A stretch of DNA of 64,000 bases from Heliocybe sulcata (lineage: Eukaryota; Basidiomycota; Agaricomycetes; Gloeophyllales; Gloeophyllaceae), in assembly GCA_004369045.1 (NCBI GenBank), contig ML213517.1, forward strand, positions 254,757 through 318,756, read 5' to 3'. The notes under the pieces were generated by a model. The model was not told the origin of the DNA. It did no database searches and was given only the letters and a program-made list of their open reading frames with translations. The position numbers and the translations under genes are program-made. This document shows positions 12,501 through 23,452 of this stretch, one piece after another; within the stretch, counting starts at the first letter, position 1, and each line of letters opens with the position of its first letter.

Positions 12501-13502
12501 CTTCCGCTTCGTCGAAGCTACGGAAGGAAGAATCCTCATCGATGATATGGACATTTCTCAGATAGGCCTAAGTGACTTACGGAGCAGATTGACGATCATT
12601 CCTCGTGAGTGTTATTTTCCTCCCTAAGTAGCGTGATTCTCAGACATTTGCGCAGAGGATCCCACCATCCTTAGTGGAACTGTGAGATCAACGCTTGATG
12701 TTTTCGGCGAATACGACGACGCGCAGATTGTGAGTAAACGTTGCAGTGGTGCTTGCGCGGTGCCTGACTTCCTTCAGTATGAGGCTTTGCGGCGTGTACA
12801 TCTAATTCCCTCTGGAGACTCCACTGAGGTAGAAACTGAGAATGCAAATGTCTTCCGCGATCTCGAGTCATCCGTCTCCGAGGGCGGAGAAAATTTCTCG
12901 ACTGGGTATGTCTCTCCTTTTCACTGCCACGATCGACCGTCAATCATCGTGATGTATAAACAGAGAGAAACAACTTCTGTGCATGGCGCGTGCTATCTTG
13001 AAGCGTTCGAAGGTGCTAGTAATGGATGAGGTATGCATTGCGAGTTACTCTACAACGCGGCTATGCTGATGATTATGTACAGGCCACTGCGAGGTTTGTA
13101 TGACCTCAGAAGCTCCTGTATCGTGCTGATCGTTCTTTGCAGTGTCGATTATGCCACCGACGAACTGATCAGCAAGACAATACGACAGTAGGAATTGTTC
13201 ATAATAACCGAGACTCTTCGCATACTAAATTCCTTTGCAGCGAGTTTGCGGATAGTACTATACTTACCATTGCCCATAGACTCCGAACAGTTATCGATTA
13301 CGACAGGGTAAGTGATCCAAATTGCCCTGCTACTGTCAGTATTGAAGAGAATGGTCAGGTCATGTTGCTTGAGCAAGGTCGTATCGTGGAGTTCGACGCG
13401 CCTGCCATATTGCTATCCGACTCATCATCCAGATTCCATGCGCTTTGCAAGGCGACCGGGAAGGATGAGTTCGCGATGCTCAAAAAGCTTGCTGGTTTGT
13501 GA
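6559..13502 (+). CDS. ABC transporter, ABCC (MRP/Ybt1-like) full-length
   Basis: ATP-driven exporter or vacuolar importer of organic anions or glutathione conjugates, split over more than twenty short introns. Order: N-terminal membrane domain (from [17 protein letters not shown] onward), the linker [15 protein letters not shown], first ABC membrane domain, then NBD1 with Walker A GKLGSGKT, signature LSGGQKAR, Walker [13 protein letters not shown] and H-loop VSHH. An acidic and Lys-rich linker follows (about 10260-10460), then the second membrane domain and NBD2 with Walker [10 protein letters not shown], Walker B VLVMDEATAS and H-loop TIAHRL. NBD2 carries FSTGEKQLL in place of a canonical LSGGQ. 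Insertions inside NBD1 before the Q-loop and an N-terminal extra membrane domain suit fungal Ybt1-type ABCC proteins. The start at 6559 was chosen because the upstream frame does not look coding. The reading frame appears intact across all exons examined. Confidence 0.9.
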
Positions 13503-13769
13503 GCGTGGTTCAAAATTGGATATGTACTGTCCTATGGGATGTCTAGACGCACGACACGTTGTATGCACATGCAATAGAGCCTATTCAGCGCCTGCCTGTG
13601 TTTGCATGCGCTATAAAGAAATGCCTTCATTAGTAGGAGCAATAAATACACATATATTAATCCGGCCAGATACCCGACGACGAGAGAAAGAAAAGTCTAA
13701 GTATAAAAGATCCACAGGCACCGCAGGAATTTGAAGGGACTAAGCCATCTAATAGATACTGGCAACTGC

Positions 13770-15985
13770 TCACGGAATCCACATCCTGCTCTTGACGAAG
13801 TCGCTGAGTTGGGCATCGTTCATGCGGCGAAGGTCCTGATTGCGATCGACACCCTGCAGGGTCCAGAACTTTCAGTAAACTACCGTATAGCACACTGGAG
13901 CCAACCTACCGCTTTCTGCGCTGCCCGGATAACAGCACACGCAATATGGTTGCTGATGTCCCGGATGCGTTCGACGCGAGGATAGATCATGTCCAGCTCA
14001 CGCTCTTCCGGGGTAAGCGAGTCCGCGAGACCCAGAGAAGACGCTTCAACCATGATATCTGTAACCGTGGACGCTCGTGATAGGATGGCGGCTAAGCCCA
14101 GTCCTGTTATCGAGCATAGTTAGTACCGGCACGAGCGGGAATCAGAGCGCAAGATCCGTAGCACGTTATCGATCATAGGCTATAGAAAGAGGTACTGACC
14201 CGGGAAGATATACATGTTGTTGCCTTGCCCTGGGTAGTACGTGCGGCCTTGGTATTCCTGGACGGGGAAAGGTGAGCCAGAAGCAAAGATGACCTGGCCC
14301 TTTGACCATGTCACAGCTTCATGGAATTCACACTCTGAGAGTCGGACAGGATTAGACAGGGGGAAGATGATGGGACGAGGGTTCAGCTCCGCCATAGCTT
14401 CGATAACCTGCTGGTTGAACGCGCTCTGCGTTTGCGGCCATGTTTAGTACGCGACGCCCCGAGAGAGAGAGACTGTAGAGCGACAGACCTTGATCGTGGA
14501 AAGACCGAGGAGGGCCGTCGGCTTCACGTGCTCGATGATATCGATGAGATTGGTCAGAGGAGGGCCGGCATAATCCCGGCGCGAGAAAACTAGGGAGAGA
14601 CAGCACACGTAAGAAAGCGCTCGCATTGAATGGCGCAGGGAGATCACGGGTGCTCACACTTCTTGTGCTCCGCCATGGGTCCGCGAGCGTTGTATATCAG
14701 GCCCTGGGAGTCGACGAGAGAGATCCGGTCCCGGGCCTCTTCTTCGGATAGGCCCTGGAGCTTGAAGAAGCTCATGAGTTGCATCGCGACACCGACACCC
14801 GCAGAACCTGAGCCCAGGAAAAGGATGCGGTGCGAGGATAAGGGCCGGCCGGACGCAGCAGAAGAGAGTTTCGCGGCATTGAGGAAACCGGACAGCACGA
14901 CAGCACCCGTGCCTTGGATGTCGTCGTTGAAAACGGGGTACTTGTTGCGGAAACGCTCTAAATACGAGAATGCGTGGTCGGTTGAGAAATCCTAAGGCAC
15001 GCCAATTCAAGCGTTCGGTTCAATGAAATCTCTATTGATAAGGCGCGCTTACCTCGAACTGAACCAGGAGTTTAGGGAAGGCGGTGGACATCTCGTGCAT
15101 GAATTCATCCATGAAAGCGTTCATTTCTTCATCGGAAATACGTTTCTGACGCAGACCCAAATAAAGAGGATCGTCCAGGAATGCCTGGTTATTGGTCCCC
15201 AAATCCAGGACGATGGGAACGGTGGAATCTGGTCGGATACTAGGACACGCCGTTAGGCCAAATGGATGAACAACTCTAACACAGGCAACTCACCCAGCAC
15301 CAGCGACGTATAAAGACAGTTTCCCGATAGCAATGGGCATGCCATTGATACCGAGATCACCAAGACCCAGAATCCGCGATCCTGTACGTTTAACAGTTAT
15401 AGGGTCGCCATATACTGAGAACGAGGGCAGCGTACCATCGGTGACTACAGAAATACGTGCGTCGTTGAGGCGTGGCCAGTTGCGTATAATCTTGCCAAGG
15501 TTGCCTTTGTCCTTGTATGACAGGTACTACGTTATATGCCATTAGCGCAGGTCTTGGCACGAAGCAAGCTGGATATTAACTCACCAAACCCTCGGGCTTC
15601 CGGTAAATATGCGAGTATTGAATGCACGCGTCTCCGACGGTAGGTGTATAGATTAAGGGTGTTATTTCCTGGGGACCAACCACCGCGTATCAAATACTAA
15701 GAAACTCTCGGCAAAGTGACGTCAACCACGCACTGGCATATTGTGCAAACACAACTTGTAGAACATATGGTGGTCGTGTTCCTTCAGCTGGCTCAGGTAT
15801 ATGTACTTTTCGAGCGGCTTGTCTTTCGACCGCAACTGCGCGAGACATCTCGCATAGTGGGTTTCGTCGTCCAGAACGGTAGGGGTGAGCCCTTTGGGCA
15901 GTTTCGGAGGGGCTAATGTGCCAAGCGTGCGATGGAAGTTGGAAGCGCGCCGAGAGAAGGAAAGAGTGTGCTTACGCTGCAACAT
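13770..15985 (-). CDS. NAD-dependent malic enzyme, mitochondrial
   Basis: Oxidatively decarboxylates L-malate to pyruvate, probably in the mitochondrial matrix. The N-terminus ([20 protein letters not shown]) is rich in Arg and Ser without acids, as expected of a targeting peptide. Then come [10 protein letters not shown], the family signature [30 protein letters not shown], a segment with [11 protein letters not shown], the NAD-binding [12 protein letters not shown] loop, [11 protein letters not shown], the PIIFPLSNP core, and [14 protein letters not shown]. The C-terminus ends VKSRMWIP. The gene has many short introns and runs convergently with the ABC transporter (267 bp between stop codons). 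The longer N-terminal reading frame up to about 16039 is possible but would bury the targeting sequence. Confidence 0.9.
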
Positions 15986-16034
15986 CGCCCTCAGCTTCTG
16001 GACACCATTCGACCAATACGGCGTTAGCACGACC

Positions 16035-16320
16035 GTCATCTTGAACTTGCAGTAGGTTGTCTCGAGCGGTGTCCAGCAGCTGTTTCGCGATGTCCTTGGG
16101 GCTCGTCCAGCGGTCTCAGGCGCTCTAAATAGTCGTCGGGCTGGAAAGTCAGCGGATGTGGGTTCAGATGTTGCCGCACTGAGTCAACGTGAGATGGGTC
16201 TAAAGTTAATTGTATGACCGGCCTCGCTCGGAAATTGCTTTTTACCTGTCCCTGTCCCTATATTTATGAAGGCTATGCCGTGCGGTCGATATACCAACGG
16301 GTCGTAGTCGACGGTCATGA
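16035..16320 (-). other. Coding-like fragment upstream of malic enzyme
   Basis: On the minus strand a start near 16320 reads MTVDYDPLVYRPHGIAFINIG up to a GT donor. After an intron-like gap comes VDSVRQHLNPHPLTFQPDDYLERL. A second coding-like piece in another frame reads RWTSPKDIAKQLLDTARDNLL and runs almost into the malic enzyme start. The pieces look protein-coding in composition but do not join in one frame with the splice sites I can see. It could be a small real gene with an unrecognised intron or a decaying one. I do not recognise the family. Confidence 0.35.
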
Positions 16321-16329
16321 TTGGAGGCT

Positions 16330-18769
16330 GTCAGGAGAGTCGATGCCCCTTCCGTCGATGTGGCATACAGCGGTCGCGTGGATACGGAGCGAAAATCCCT
16401 GCTGGATCAACCAAGGATCAACCCGTAAAACAGTCCTGCTAGCTCCCAGCCACCATCAAGTCCGTCCGCCATAGGAACGGAACGGGAGTCGGGCGTCCGT
16501 CCTAATGTCTCTGTCAGCCCCGCTCTGCGTATCAACGGTCTTGCTACTGACCTGGGATAGATGGGCTATAACTGTCAGCGGCTTGCACGGCTTTCGGATT
16601 TCTGGACACAGCCGAGATGATTGGCCGACGCGCGGACGGGACGGCGCTCTCGTGGATACAGCGCGCTATGTCCTTGTATTTGATCCAGAGTGGGTGGCCG
16701 ATTTCCCTCAGAACATCAACAGGCAAGCGCGAGGACTTCATCTTCGTACAAACCCGGGATGCTCTCATTTTACTGTGTCCGATTGCTTCCTCGGCTCATC
16801 TCGTGCAATTGCCTCGCCTTGGATCGATGGCCTTCACTGCTACACTTGTCCTGAAGCCTCACTGAGTCAGCAGTCCTCTCTGTTGGAAGTACAGCGTAGG
16901 CATACGGCTTGCGGTCGCAAGGAGCTTTCGGAGATCACCCCAACAATGACGATCCCAAACGTCGTGCCCGTCTCTTTCAGTAATCAAGCGTGGCGATCTG
17001 CTAAGTTCTATACACGTGTCTAATACGATCTGGCTTGACATTTAGAAGTGTCTCTTCGTCCGTCACCTAATCAGCAATGCTCTCTGTTGGAGGTGGCATA
17101 TGGCTTGCGGTCGCAGGGAGCTTTCGGAAACCATCCCAAAAACAGCATGTCCGTCTCTGTCAGTAATCAAGCGTGGCGATATGCTCTAAGTTATCTACAC
17201 GTGTCTAATACTACCTGGCCCGACATTCAGGATTATTTCTTGGCTCCCGGCTTCCCATCGGTAAGCTTTCGCTCTTCGGGATGCTGGTGCATCTCTTCCA
17301 GTATTGTCGATCTTCCTCGGCCCGCTCGCAAGGACAGTTGGATGTCCAAAAGCTACGCCCACACTCACATACTGGCTCCTACGCTTGGTTGGATACTTTG
17401 CGAATTGCCTTAGATGTGAAGATGGAGAGGCTCCCTTAGCTTCATGCTGGGAGACACACCGATGACCATACTCCGCCATACAGATGCGGGGACACGCTGC
17501 TCTTGTGTCCTGACCTTTGCAGGGACTTCACACACTATCGACTGGGAAACAACGAATGACTCATATCCCATAGGCCGGGCTTATCTTGACTTGCCGTTCG
17601 ACGCGTCTTACCCACCCAGCTCCGTTAAACGCAGACAGCCCTTCCTATACTCTCAGCCTCAATTTGTCAAGTTCTATTACAATTATCTCTGGGTATTTCA
17701 GTCCCTTCCCAGGTTTCCTCGTAGCTCCTTCCGTCGGGTTCAATCCATGCCCGCTCTTCGCAAGCCTGACCGAGAATGATCCGAGGTCAGTATCCTCGCA
17801 TTCTGCGGTTTATATGGAGACGGGAGGTGCTGGCTTTGTCCTAGGGCATTGTGATTGGGGGAAAGAAGAATTGCGTACTACTAGGGATAGGTGAATGCCC
17901 GCGCGTGTGCCTTCTGATGATGTTTTCGAACAGGATGAGGGCAACGACTGCTTCCTGTGAGGTCCGTCTATATCACTTCCGTCATACCATTGCGTAGGAG
18001 CAAGAGGTGCCCTTGCTTCGTACGTGTCGATCCATTCCCGCACAGCGCTGCTCACTAGCACTTCCAGATCCGATTGTTCTTTGCCCGCGATGCCACGGCT
18101 GCGCATGACGCTCGACAAATATCCACGAAATATCCGCTGCAGAATCACGTGGACGTCCCTTCGTTCCTTGGCACGAAATCAAATCCTCCCAGGTATGAAT
18201 TCCCGATGACGTCCCTTCGATGCCGCCATTTCGTCGAACCCCTGGATTCGAAGGCCTGATAGGTGCGATTGTCGTCGAATCGAACCCACAGGGCGGAACC
18301 TCGCCGCTCTTCCCGACTTCACCTTCCCCTCTCATCATGACGGCGTCAACCCGCGATACTTCTGAATAGGCTGAGGCGACGATCCCCATCAACGATATCG
18401 ATGTCTATTCCCTGTGGCTGTCGTTCACAAACTCGCCTGCGGTAAAAGCAATCATCCACCGTCGAAACTGCGTTTCCCCTTCTGACGGTTGCATCTCCCT
18501 TGATTCCTCCTGCCGCGTTAAAGTGTTGAGAATCTTAATACGGTACCTTAGGGTAATTGTATCTATACTGATTATTTCTCGCTCCGTTTGGCCTCTAGAA
18601 CGCGTTTTCCAGCAATTTAACAGGAAATAGCTATTTTTGGTAAAAATATGAGCAAATTACCCGACCACTCCCAAATCTGCGAAATCCCGATTTTCTATCT
18701 CTGCCAAGTTTTGAAGATATACGAAATCCGTTTTGGGGATCGACTCCCTTTCAATATTCTGCCAGGTTG
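16330..18769. other. Gene-poor region with a tandem duplication
   Basis: About 2.4 kb without a recognisable gene on either strand. It contains the direct duplication described separately at 16870-17230. A minus-strand stretch around 17980-18150 (SDLEVLVSSAVREWIDTYEA) has protein-like composition but no neighbours that extend it. The right end (18540-18720) is AT-rich. Confidence 0.4.
16870..17230. repeat. Tandem direct duplication, two copies of about 160-175 bp
   Basis: Copy A (16870-17044) and copy B (17073-17230) share, in the same order, CTCTCTGTTGGA, GGCTTGCGGTCGCA, GGAGCTTTCGGA, GTCTCTNTCAGTAATCAAGC and ACACGTGTCTAATAC. They differ by substitutions and small indels, so the duplication is not recent. 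No coding role is seen. Confidence 0.8.
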
Positions 18770-20125
18770 TCATCTCAGGACGGGAAGTTCACGGAAGACC
18801 GCCTCAAGCTGATGCACTCGAGCTTGGACCTTGAGCATACGCTGGGTAGCCTGTTCCTGCTCCGAGAGCACGTCATTGAGGTTATCAACCAGCTGCTCAA
18901 GGCTAGCCATTCTATACACCAGCGCCTTGCGATCTACGGGCAAAGGAGTAAGCTGAGGCATATTTTCACGTCCGCAACAACGTACGTTCTTGATTCAGGA
19001 CGGACCACACGTCCCCCGGACCCTGTGCAGGGCTAGCTCCTCCCCATGCCGCGGCCCCGGGGAACGGGGACGGGCCCGCATGAGATGCGAAATGAGGCGC
19101 TGGAATTTAAGTGTTGAGAGTCGATATTAAATACAGCGGGATGCTTACCTGGCTCCGAGAGAGATCTCGCCTTTCCCTTGTCTTTGCGGCGCTCATCGTC
19201 TCCAGGCGGCTTGGGCTCTATTTTGGAGGACCCTGGACTCGGAGCTTCATCAACCCTTCTCACCTTTGCCTTCTCATTGATCAGATCGTCCTCAGCCCGA
19301 CGCTTTGACGGCTCCTGGATGTCGATTACTATATACTGAGTTAGCTGTCGGTCCCGTGGAGACGCAGACAGCCCAAGCACTTACTCGTTTCCTGAACGGG
19401 CTTTGTGGTCGCAGCCGCTGTGGCTGCGTTGCCTCCCTTACGTCGACGACCTTTCTTCACCTGGGTCTCCGTAGGCAAGCAGTTACTCGTGTCCTGAACG
19501 GGCTCTGTGGTCGCAGCCGCTGTGGCTGCCTTGCCTCCCTTACGCCGACGACCTTTCTTCGCCTGAGTCTCCGTAGGCTTTGCAGGAGCCTATTTAGTCG
19601 GTTTCGGTGGAATATTCGGATATACGTACAGCGGTGGGTGCGCGGACGCTCTCTGAAGGTGCCTTTGAACGTCTTGGCCTCCGGATCCGCCCAGCTTGAG
19701 AGGCTGCCGGCAACGGCGGTGGCGACGGCTCGACCTGGGCGGCATGATCGCGAGGAGAAGCAGGGGGAGGAGAATCAAGCCGGTTGCTCTGGGCGTCGGA
19801 AGGGAGAGTCGGGACCGTATCAGAACTACCAGGCGCGTTGTCCGACCATGGAAACGATTCTATTCCCGCCCTAGCTGCAATTTCACCCAGAACGTCGGCG
19901 TCGAATAGTGCTCGGCAATGCTGAACAAGATTGCGTTGGGCTTCGGGGTCTGTGAGTTTGGCTTGTCCCTGGGAGAATATCAGCAAAATCCAGCGGAGAC
20001 GGCCGACTTGAACTGACAATCTGGTCGACAAATAAGTCAAGGACCTGCTCGGTTGTGAGCAGCTCCTGCTGGAAATAGAAGGCAAGTTCCTTCGCAAAGC
20101 TGAGCAGCTCACTGTTAAGAGCCAT
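18770..20125 (-). CDS. Unknown protein with duplicated basic module and C-terminal coiled coil
   Basis: I do not recognise the family. Exons join cleanly through GT...AG introns from the start at 20125: an N-terminal helical region (MALNSELLSFAKELAFYF, ending DQI), then GQAKLTDPEAQRNL and a Pro/Ser-rich linker. Next come two consecutive copies of a 30-residue basic unit with the core PTETQ(A/V)KKGRRRKGG, encoded at about 19390-19590. Then follow a charged KRRAEDDLINEKAKVRR segment, a Gly/Pro/Ala-rich stretch ending DVWSVLNQE, and a final leucine-zipper-like helix (SLEQLVDNLNDVLSEQ onward) to a stop at 18770. About 390 residues in total. The GRRRKGG cores could bind nucleic acid; that is inference. 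A MITE-like element lies only about 117 bp upstream of the start codon. Confidence 0.65.
19388..19585 (-). repeat. In-frame tandem repeat of about 100 bp inside a coding exon
   Basis: Two head-to-tail copies, each encoding PTETQ-KKGRRRKGG-AATAATT-PVQ(D/E)TS. They are nearly identical in DNA sequence, which suggests recent slippage or unequal exchange within the gene at 18770-20125. Confidence 0.8.
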
Positions 20126-20240
20126 GGCGACAGAACCGAGTCGGAAGGAGGTGTGTGAGTATCAGAGCAGTTGGCCGCTACTCACGTGACGTTGATTACG
20201 AAATCTTGTACCACATGACCTGTACGTATCCTCAAGGCGC

Positions 20241-20928
20241 TACTATCATGTGTAGGGAGTTTGACAATCTCCTACTCTTAAGCCTACAACTCACCCGATT
20301 CTGCACCAATATGGGCGCTGCTTGGCTAGATAGATGCGATTTTATGTTGCACCATATGTTATCCAATAATAATAGCAAGACTCACCGGGGAAGGGTGCTT
20401 CGGCAGCCAAATACTGAGTTCGGCCAGAATTTGCTAACACTTGACAGGGGAGTTTGACGATTTGGTCACGCGATGTCACAGTGGCCATTTCGGACTCCGC
20501 CTTCTCATACGCGAGAAGCGTCTTGTTACATTTGAGCGGAGCTTAAAAATAGTCACGCTCTGGAATCCTTGCACTCTTCAGCAGCATCCTAAAACAGCTA
20601 CGTCCGAGCTTTCATCAATCGGGTTTGTGGGGTAGACTTTAATACTAGCCAATGTTTCTCCTTTGATTTATCTGCAAGAAAGAGCCCCATTTGCGAAGAA
20701 GATCTTCCAGTTACTTCTTTAGGATGGGTCGTGTATCAGCAACATACAGATGTTCACCGGTCAAGTCTGCGACAATAAATTATTCTGCCTTCATGAATGC
20801 ATGCTCTAGGGTGTACTTGATATTCATACAAAATCCTAAGACAAACGGTGCGGTGCGGAGAGCGCTACAGCACATTGTTTTTATTGTCAACCCCAATACA
20901 CTTGTCAAACTCCCCACACGTGATAGTA
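20241..20928. mobile_element. MITE-like non-autonomous DNA transposon with 27-bp inverted ends
   Basis: The left end (20241-20267) and the reverse complement of the right end (20902-20928) both read TACTATCAYGTGTRGGGAG followed by TTTGACAA, with two mismatches. If the first TA is the target duplication, the element starts CTATCA and uses a TA target site, as Tc1/mariner-like elements do. About 688 bp with no coding capacity. A third partial copy of the end core, GGGGAGTTTGACGAT, lies inside at 20447-20461, suggesting nested or rearranged ends. The class is inferred from ends and target site only. Confidence 0.65.
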
Positions 20929-21533
20929 AGCATTCCCCCGCGCGAGACTAACAAACGAAAACGATATTCAAGGACATACTTCGTCATCGTACCCATCCTT
21001 GGAGAACGCACATCCCGGACCGGTAGCTCCCTCTTTCTATTGGCCCTCCCCGTACCACTGCTGTTGTATGGCCGAATCTGAGATATAATTGCGCGGTGCG
21101 GGGGACGCTTGGAAATGCGGGGTGCAATCGTCGATCGATCTCAGGGTCCGGGCACTTACGCTCGAATCGGTTCCGAGGGCCGTATACGCCGGTGCGTGTG
21201 TGTCGACCCTCGCATAAGGCAATGAATTTGTAGATCTGCCGAACGCCCCTTACATGCTTTAGAAGAGGCGCACGAATAGAGGGCTGCATACGTTACGCGG
21301 GGCCTGGGCTCGAAAGCCTGCCTTGCCCCGGAACGTGTATTCCACCGCCGGCAGATCTTCCGGAATATCTTCCACTTTAAGCGGAGAATAACTCGGATCT
21401 GAGATGGCTGAGATATCGCAAGAGATTGCGTTGACGTATACGTGGTCTTCATGCCAGTACACATATATTCCTACACTGGTCACGCGGCCAGTCCACCCTT
21501 CCATTTGTTGATCAGAAACCACACGCCACTGGT
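20929..21533. other. Intergenic, no gene recognised
   Basis: Between the MITE-like element and the end of the dehydrogenase gene. The minus-strand frame downstream of the dehydrogenase's last exon stays open to about 21259 (landmark DIPEDLPAVEYTF) but the real last exon stops earlier, so this is treated as non-coding or relic sequence. Confidence 0.35.
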
Positions 21534-22999
21534 TTAGCGACCCATCCAACCCTGTCAGACGATAAGATACACCAATCAGGACGTCCATCACGTAGGGTAT
21601 CAGAAACGGAGAACAGCATTGCCAGCGGAATAGCAGCCCCCGAAATGAAATCAGGGAACAATAACCACCATACCACAGAATATAAAAAGCTGCAGCGACG
21701 ACAAAAGCGCGGGAAAAATGGCCACTTACCCCGTCTACGAGCAGGAGCTCTCCACAGACATACTGGCTAGCGGCGCTGGCAAGGAATACAGTCGGTCCGG
21801 CGAAATCCTTTGGGTCGCCCCAGCGGCCGGCCGGGATACGCTCCGAGATCTGACGCATACGGCCCGCGTCTGAGCGGAGACCTTCGTTCCTGGAAGAATT
21901 GAGAAGTGGTGCGTTAGAGTGCAAAGTTACGCCCACGGGAAAGCGAAGGGTTGGTGAAATAAGATAAGAGAAGGCGTCAGATAAGACAAGCTCACCCCGG
22001 ACCGCCGTGCCCGACCCCAGCTCGAAAATGAACTGGAGTACCGAGATGGGCAGGGACGGCACGGAGGGTTGGCGAGGGTAAAGTAAATGCGAGGCGAGGT
22101 TAGGAAGTACGTACATGTCGGTGGCAATGTACCCGGGACAGATCGCATTGACTTGCACGTTATGCTGGCTCCACTCGTTCGCGAGGGCTTTCGTGACCTG
22201 GCCCATCGCGCCCTTTGCAGCGGCATAGGCAGGCACATTCAGGCCTCCCTGAAATGTCATGAGCGACGCTATATTGATTATCTTGCCCCGGCGTTTCGAA
22301 ACCATGTGCCGGCCAGCAGCTTGTGAAAGTAGCCACACGGATTTCAAGTTCACATTGATCACCTGAAATGAATGGGTCGCATGACCAGAAGCGGTGGTCA
22401 GTACAAAGGTAACTTCAAACTGCCTTCAGAGCAGGACGGATAGAGACGAATGATCAGCGGTGATAAGCGTCTCACGTACATCGTCCCAGTCCTTCTCCGG
22501 GAAATCAACGCTCGGTGATCGCCGCTGAATTCCAGCGCAGTTGACGAGGATGTGTATTTCCCCGCCCATGGCTTCCAACGCCTGGGGGAAGACAGCCTTT
22601 ACCGAATCCATATCCGAAAGTTCAGCGTACACGATCTTGACTTTGACGCCCAGAGCAGAAATAGCATTGGCCGTGTCCGTGTTTGGCGATTGGCCTTCGA
22701 GCGGGGGCCTCTGCACGAGGCATATTGAAGCACCTGCCTCCGCCAAAGCTACAGCGCAGGCGGCACCAATACCTGCAGGTATTCGGAGGCGGATCCGAGC
22801 GTGGTGCAGTAATTGAAAAGCAAACACGTTCCAATCGTAAAAGCACCCAGCGTGTGTCATGCAGCGTTTTATCAGACAAGGAGGGCCTAGAATCAATTAA
22901 CAAGATAATTTACGTACCTCTGGTAGCGCCGGTGATGAGCGCAGTTTGGCCTGCTAAGGAGAAGAGGTTGAGCGAGGGCAGCGACGGAGTGGGATCCAT
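21534..22999 (-). CDS. Short-chain dehydrogenase/reductase (SDR), polyol or sugar-acid type
   Basis: NAD(P)-dependent oxidoreductase of the classical SDR fold. The start MDPTPSLPSLNLFSLAG was chosen because it places the cofactor loop at the usual distance; a longer frame reaches upstream. Motifs: TGATRGIG (cofactor, split by an intron after the first G of the last GlyIle), NCAGIQRR (equivalent of NAG), the Ser in INIASLMTF, and catalytic YAAAKGAMG. The tail ends DGGWMGR in a tiny last exon at about 21550-21534, reached by a long intron. The end WGDPKDFAGPTVFLASAAS...DGGWMGR resembles gluconate or 2-deoxygluconate dehydrogenases. It is divergent from the xylitol/sorbitol dehydrogenase at 23453, with which it probably shares regulation and a polyol or sugar pathway. 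Confidence 0.85.
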
Positions 23000-23452
23000 A
23001 GCAGAAACTGACAAACGGGTAATTCTTGCTGGACTGTTATATGGGAACCCGCACTGGGAGGAGGATGAACGCAACCCGCTCGGGCCTGGAAGCAACACGG
23101 ACGTAAGGCCACAGGAGTTCGGTCCTCGCACCGAGCATCCGGAGGAGGCGTGCAGAGGTCATTCGACCAAGTTGACCCTCCTTTCCATGATGGCCAGACG
23201 AGAGAGAGACAACATTCCACTGACGAATATGGAAGTCAATACCATATATGGATGGGTACGATCTCGGCTGGAGCCGTCAGTAAGTCGATCGACGAGATTC
23301 GGTCGCCGGCGTGTCGGACCGGGGGAGGGTTCCCCTGTCCCTCCGAACTTCCTAGCCAGAACACGTCCTCACGAGACTCCAACAATTTCTTTCCTTTAAA
23401 TACCGCCACAACATGCACCGTCAGCCCTCTCCATCCGCCTCCTCCTCCACCC
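23000..23452. promoter_or_regulatory. Shared divergent promoter of the SDR and polyol dehydrogenase genes
   Basis: About 450 bp between the two start codons. A CTTTAAATA-like TATA element and a pyrimidine-rich tract precede the plus-strand start. Joint control is inferred from layout and related function. Confidence 0.45.

Noticed and set aside
21259-21533. Open frame extending the SDR past its usual end
   Set aside because: A GTAAGT donor after DG and an acceptor leading to GWMGR-stop give the family's normal C-terminus; the extension is intronic or downstream read-through.
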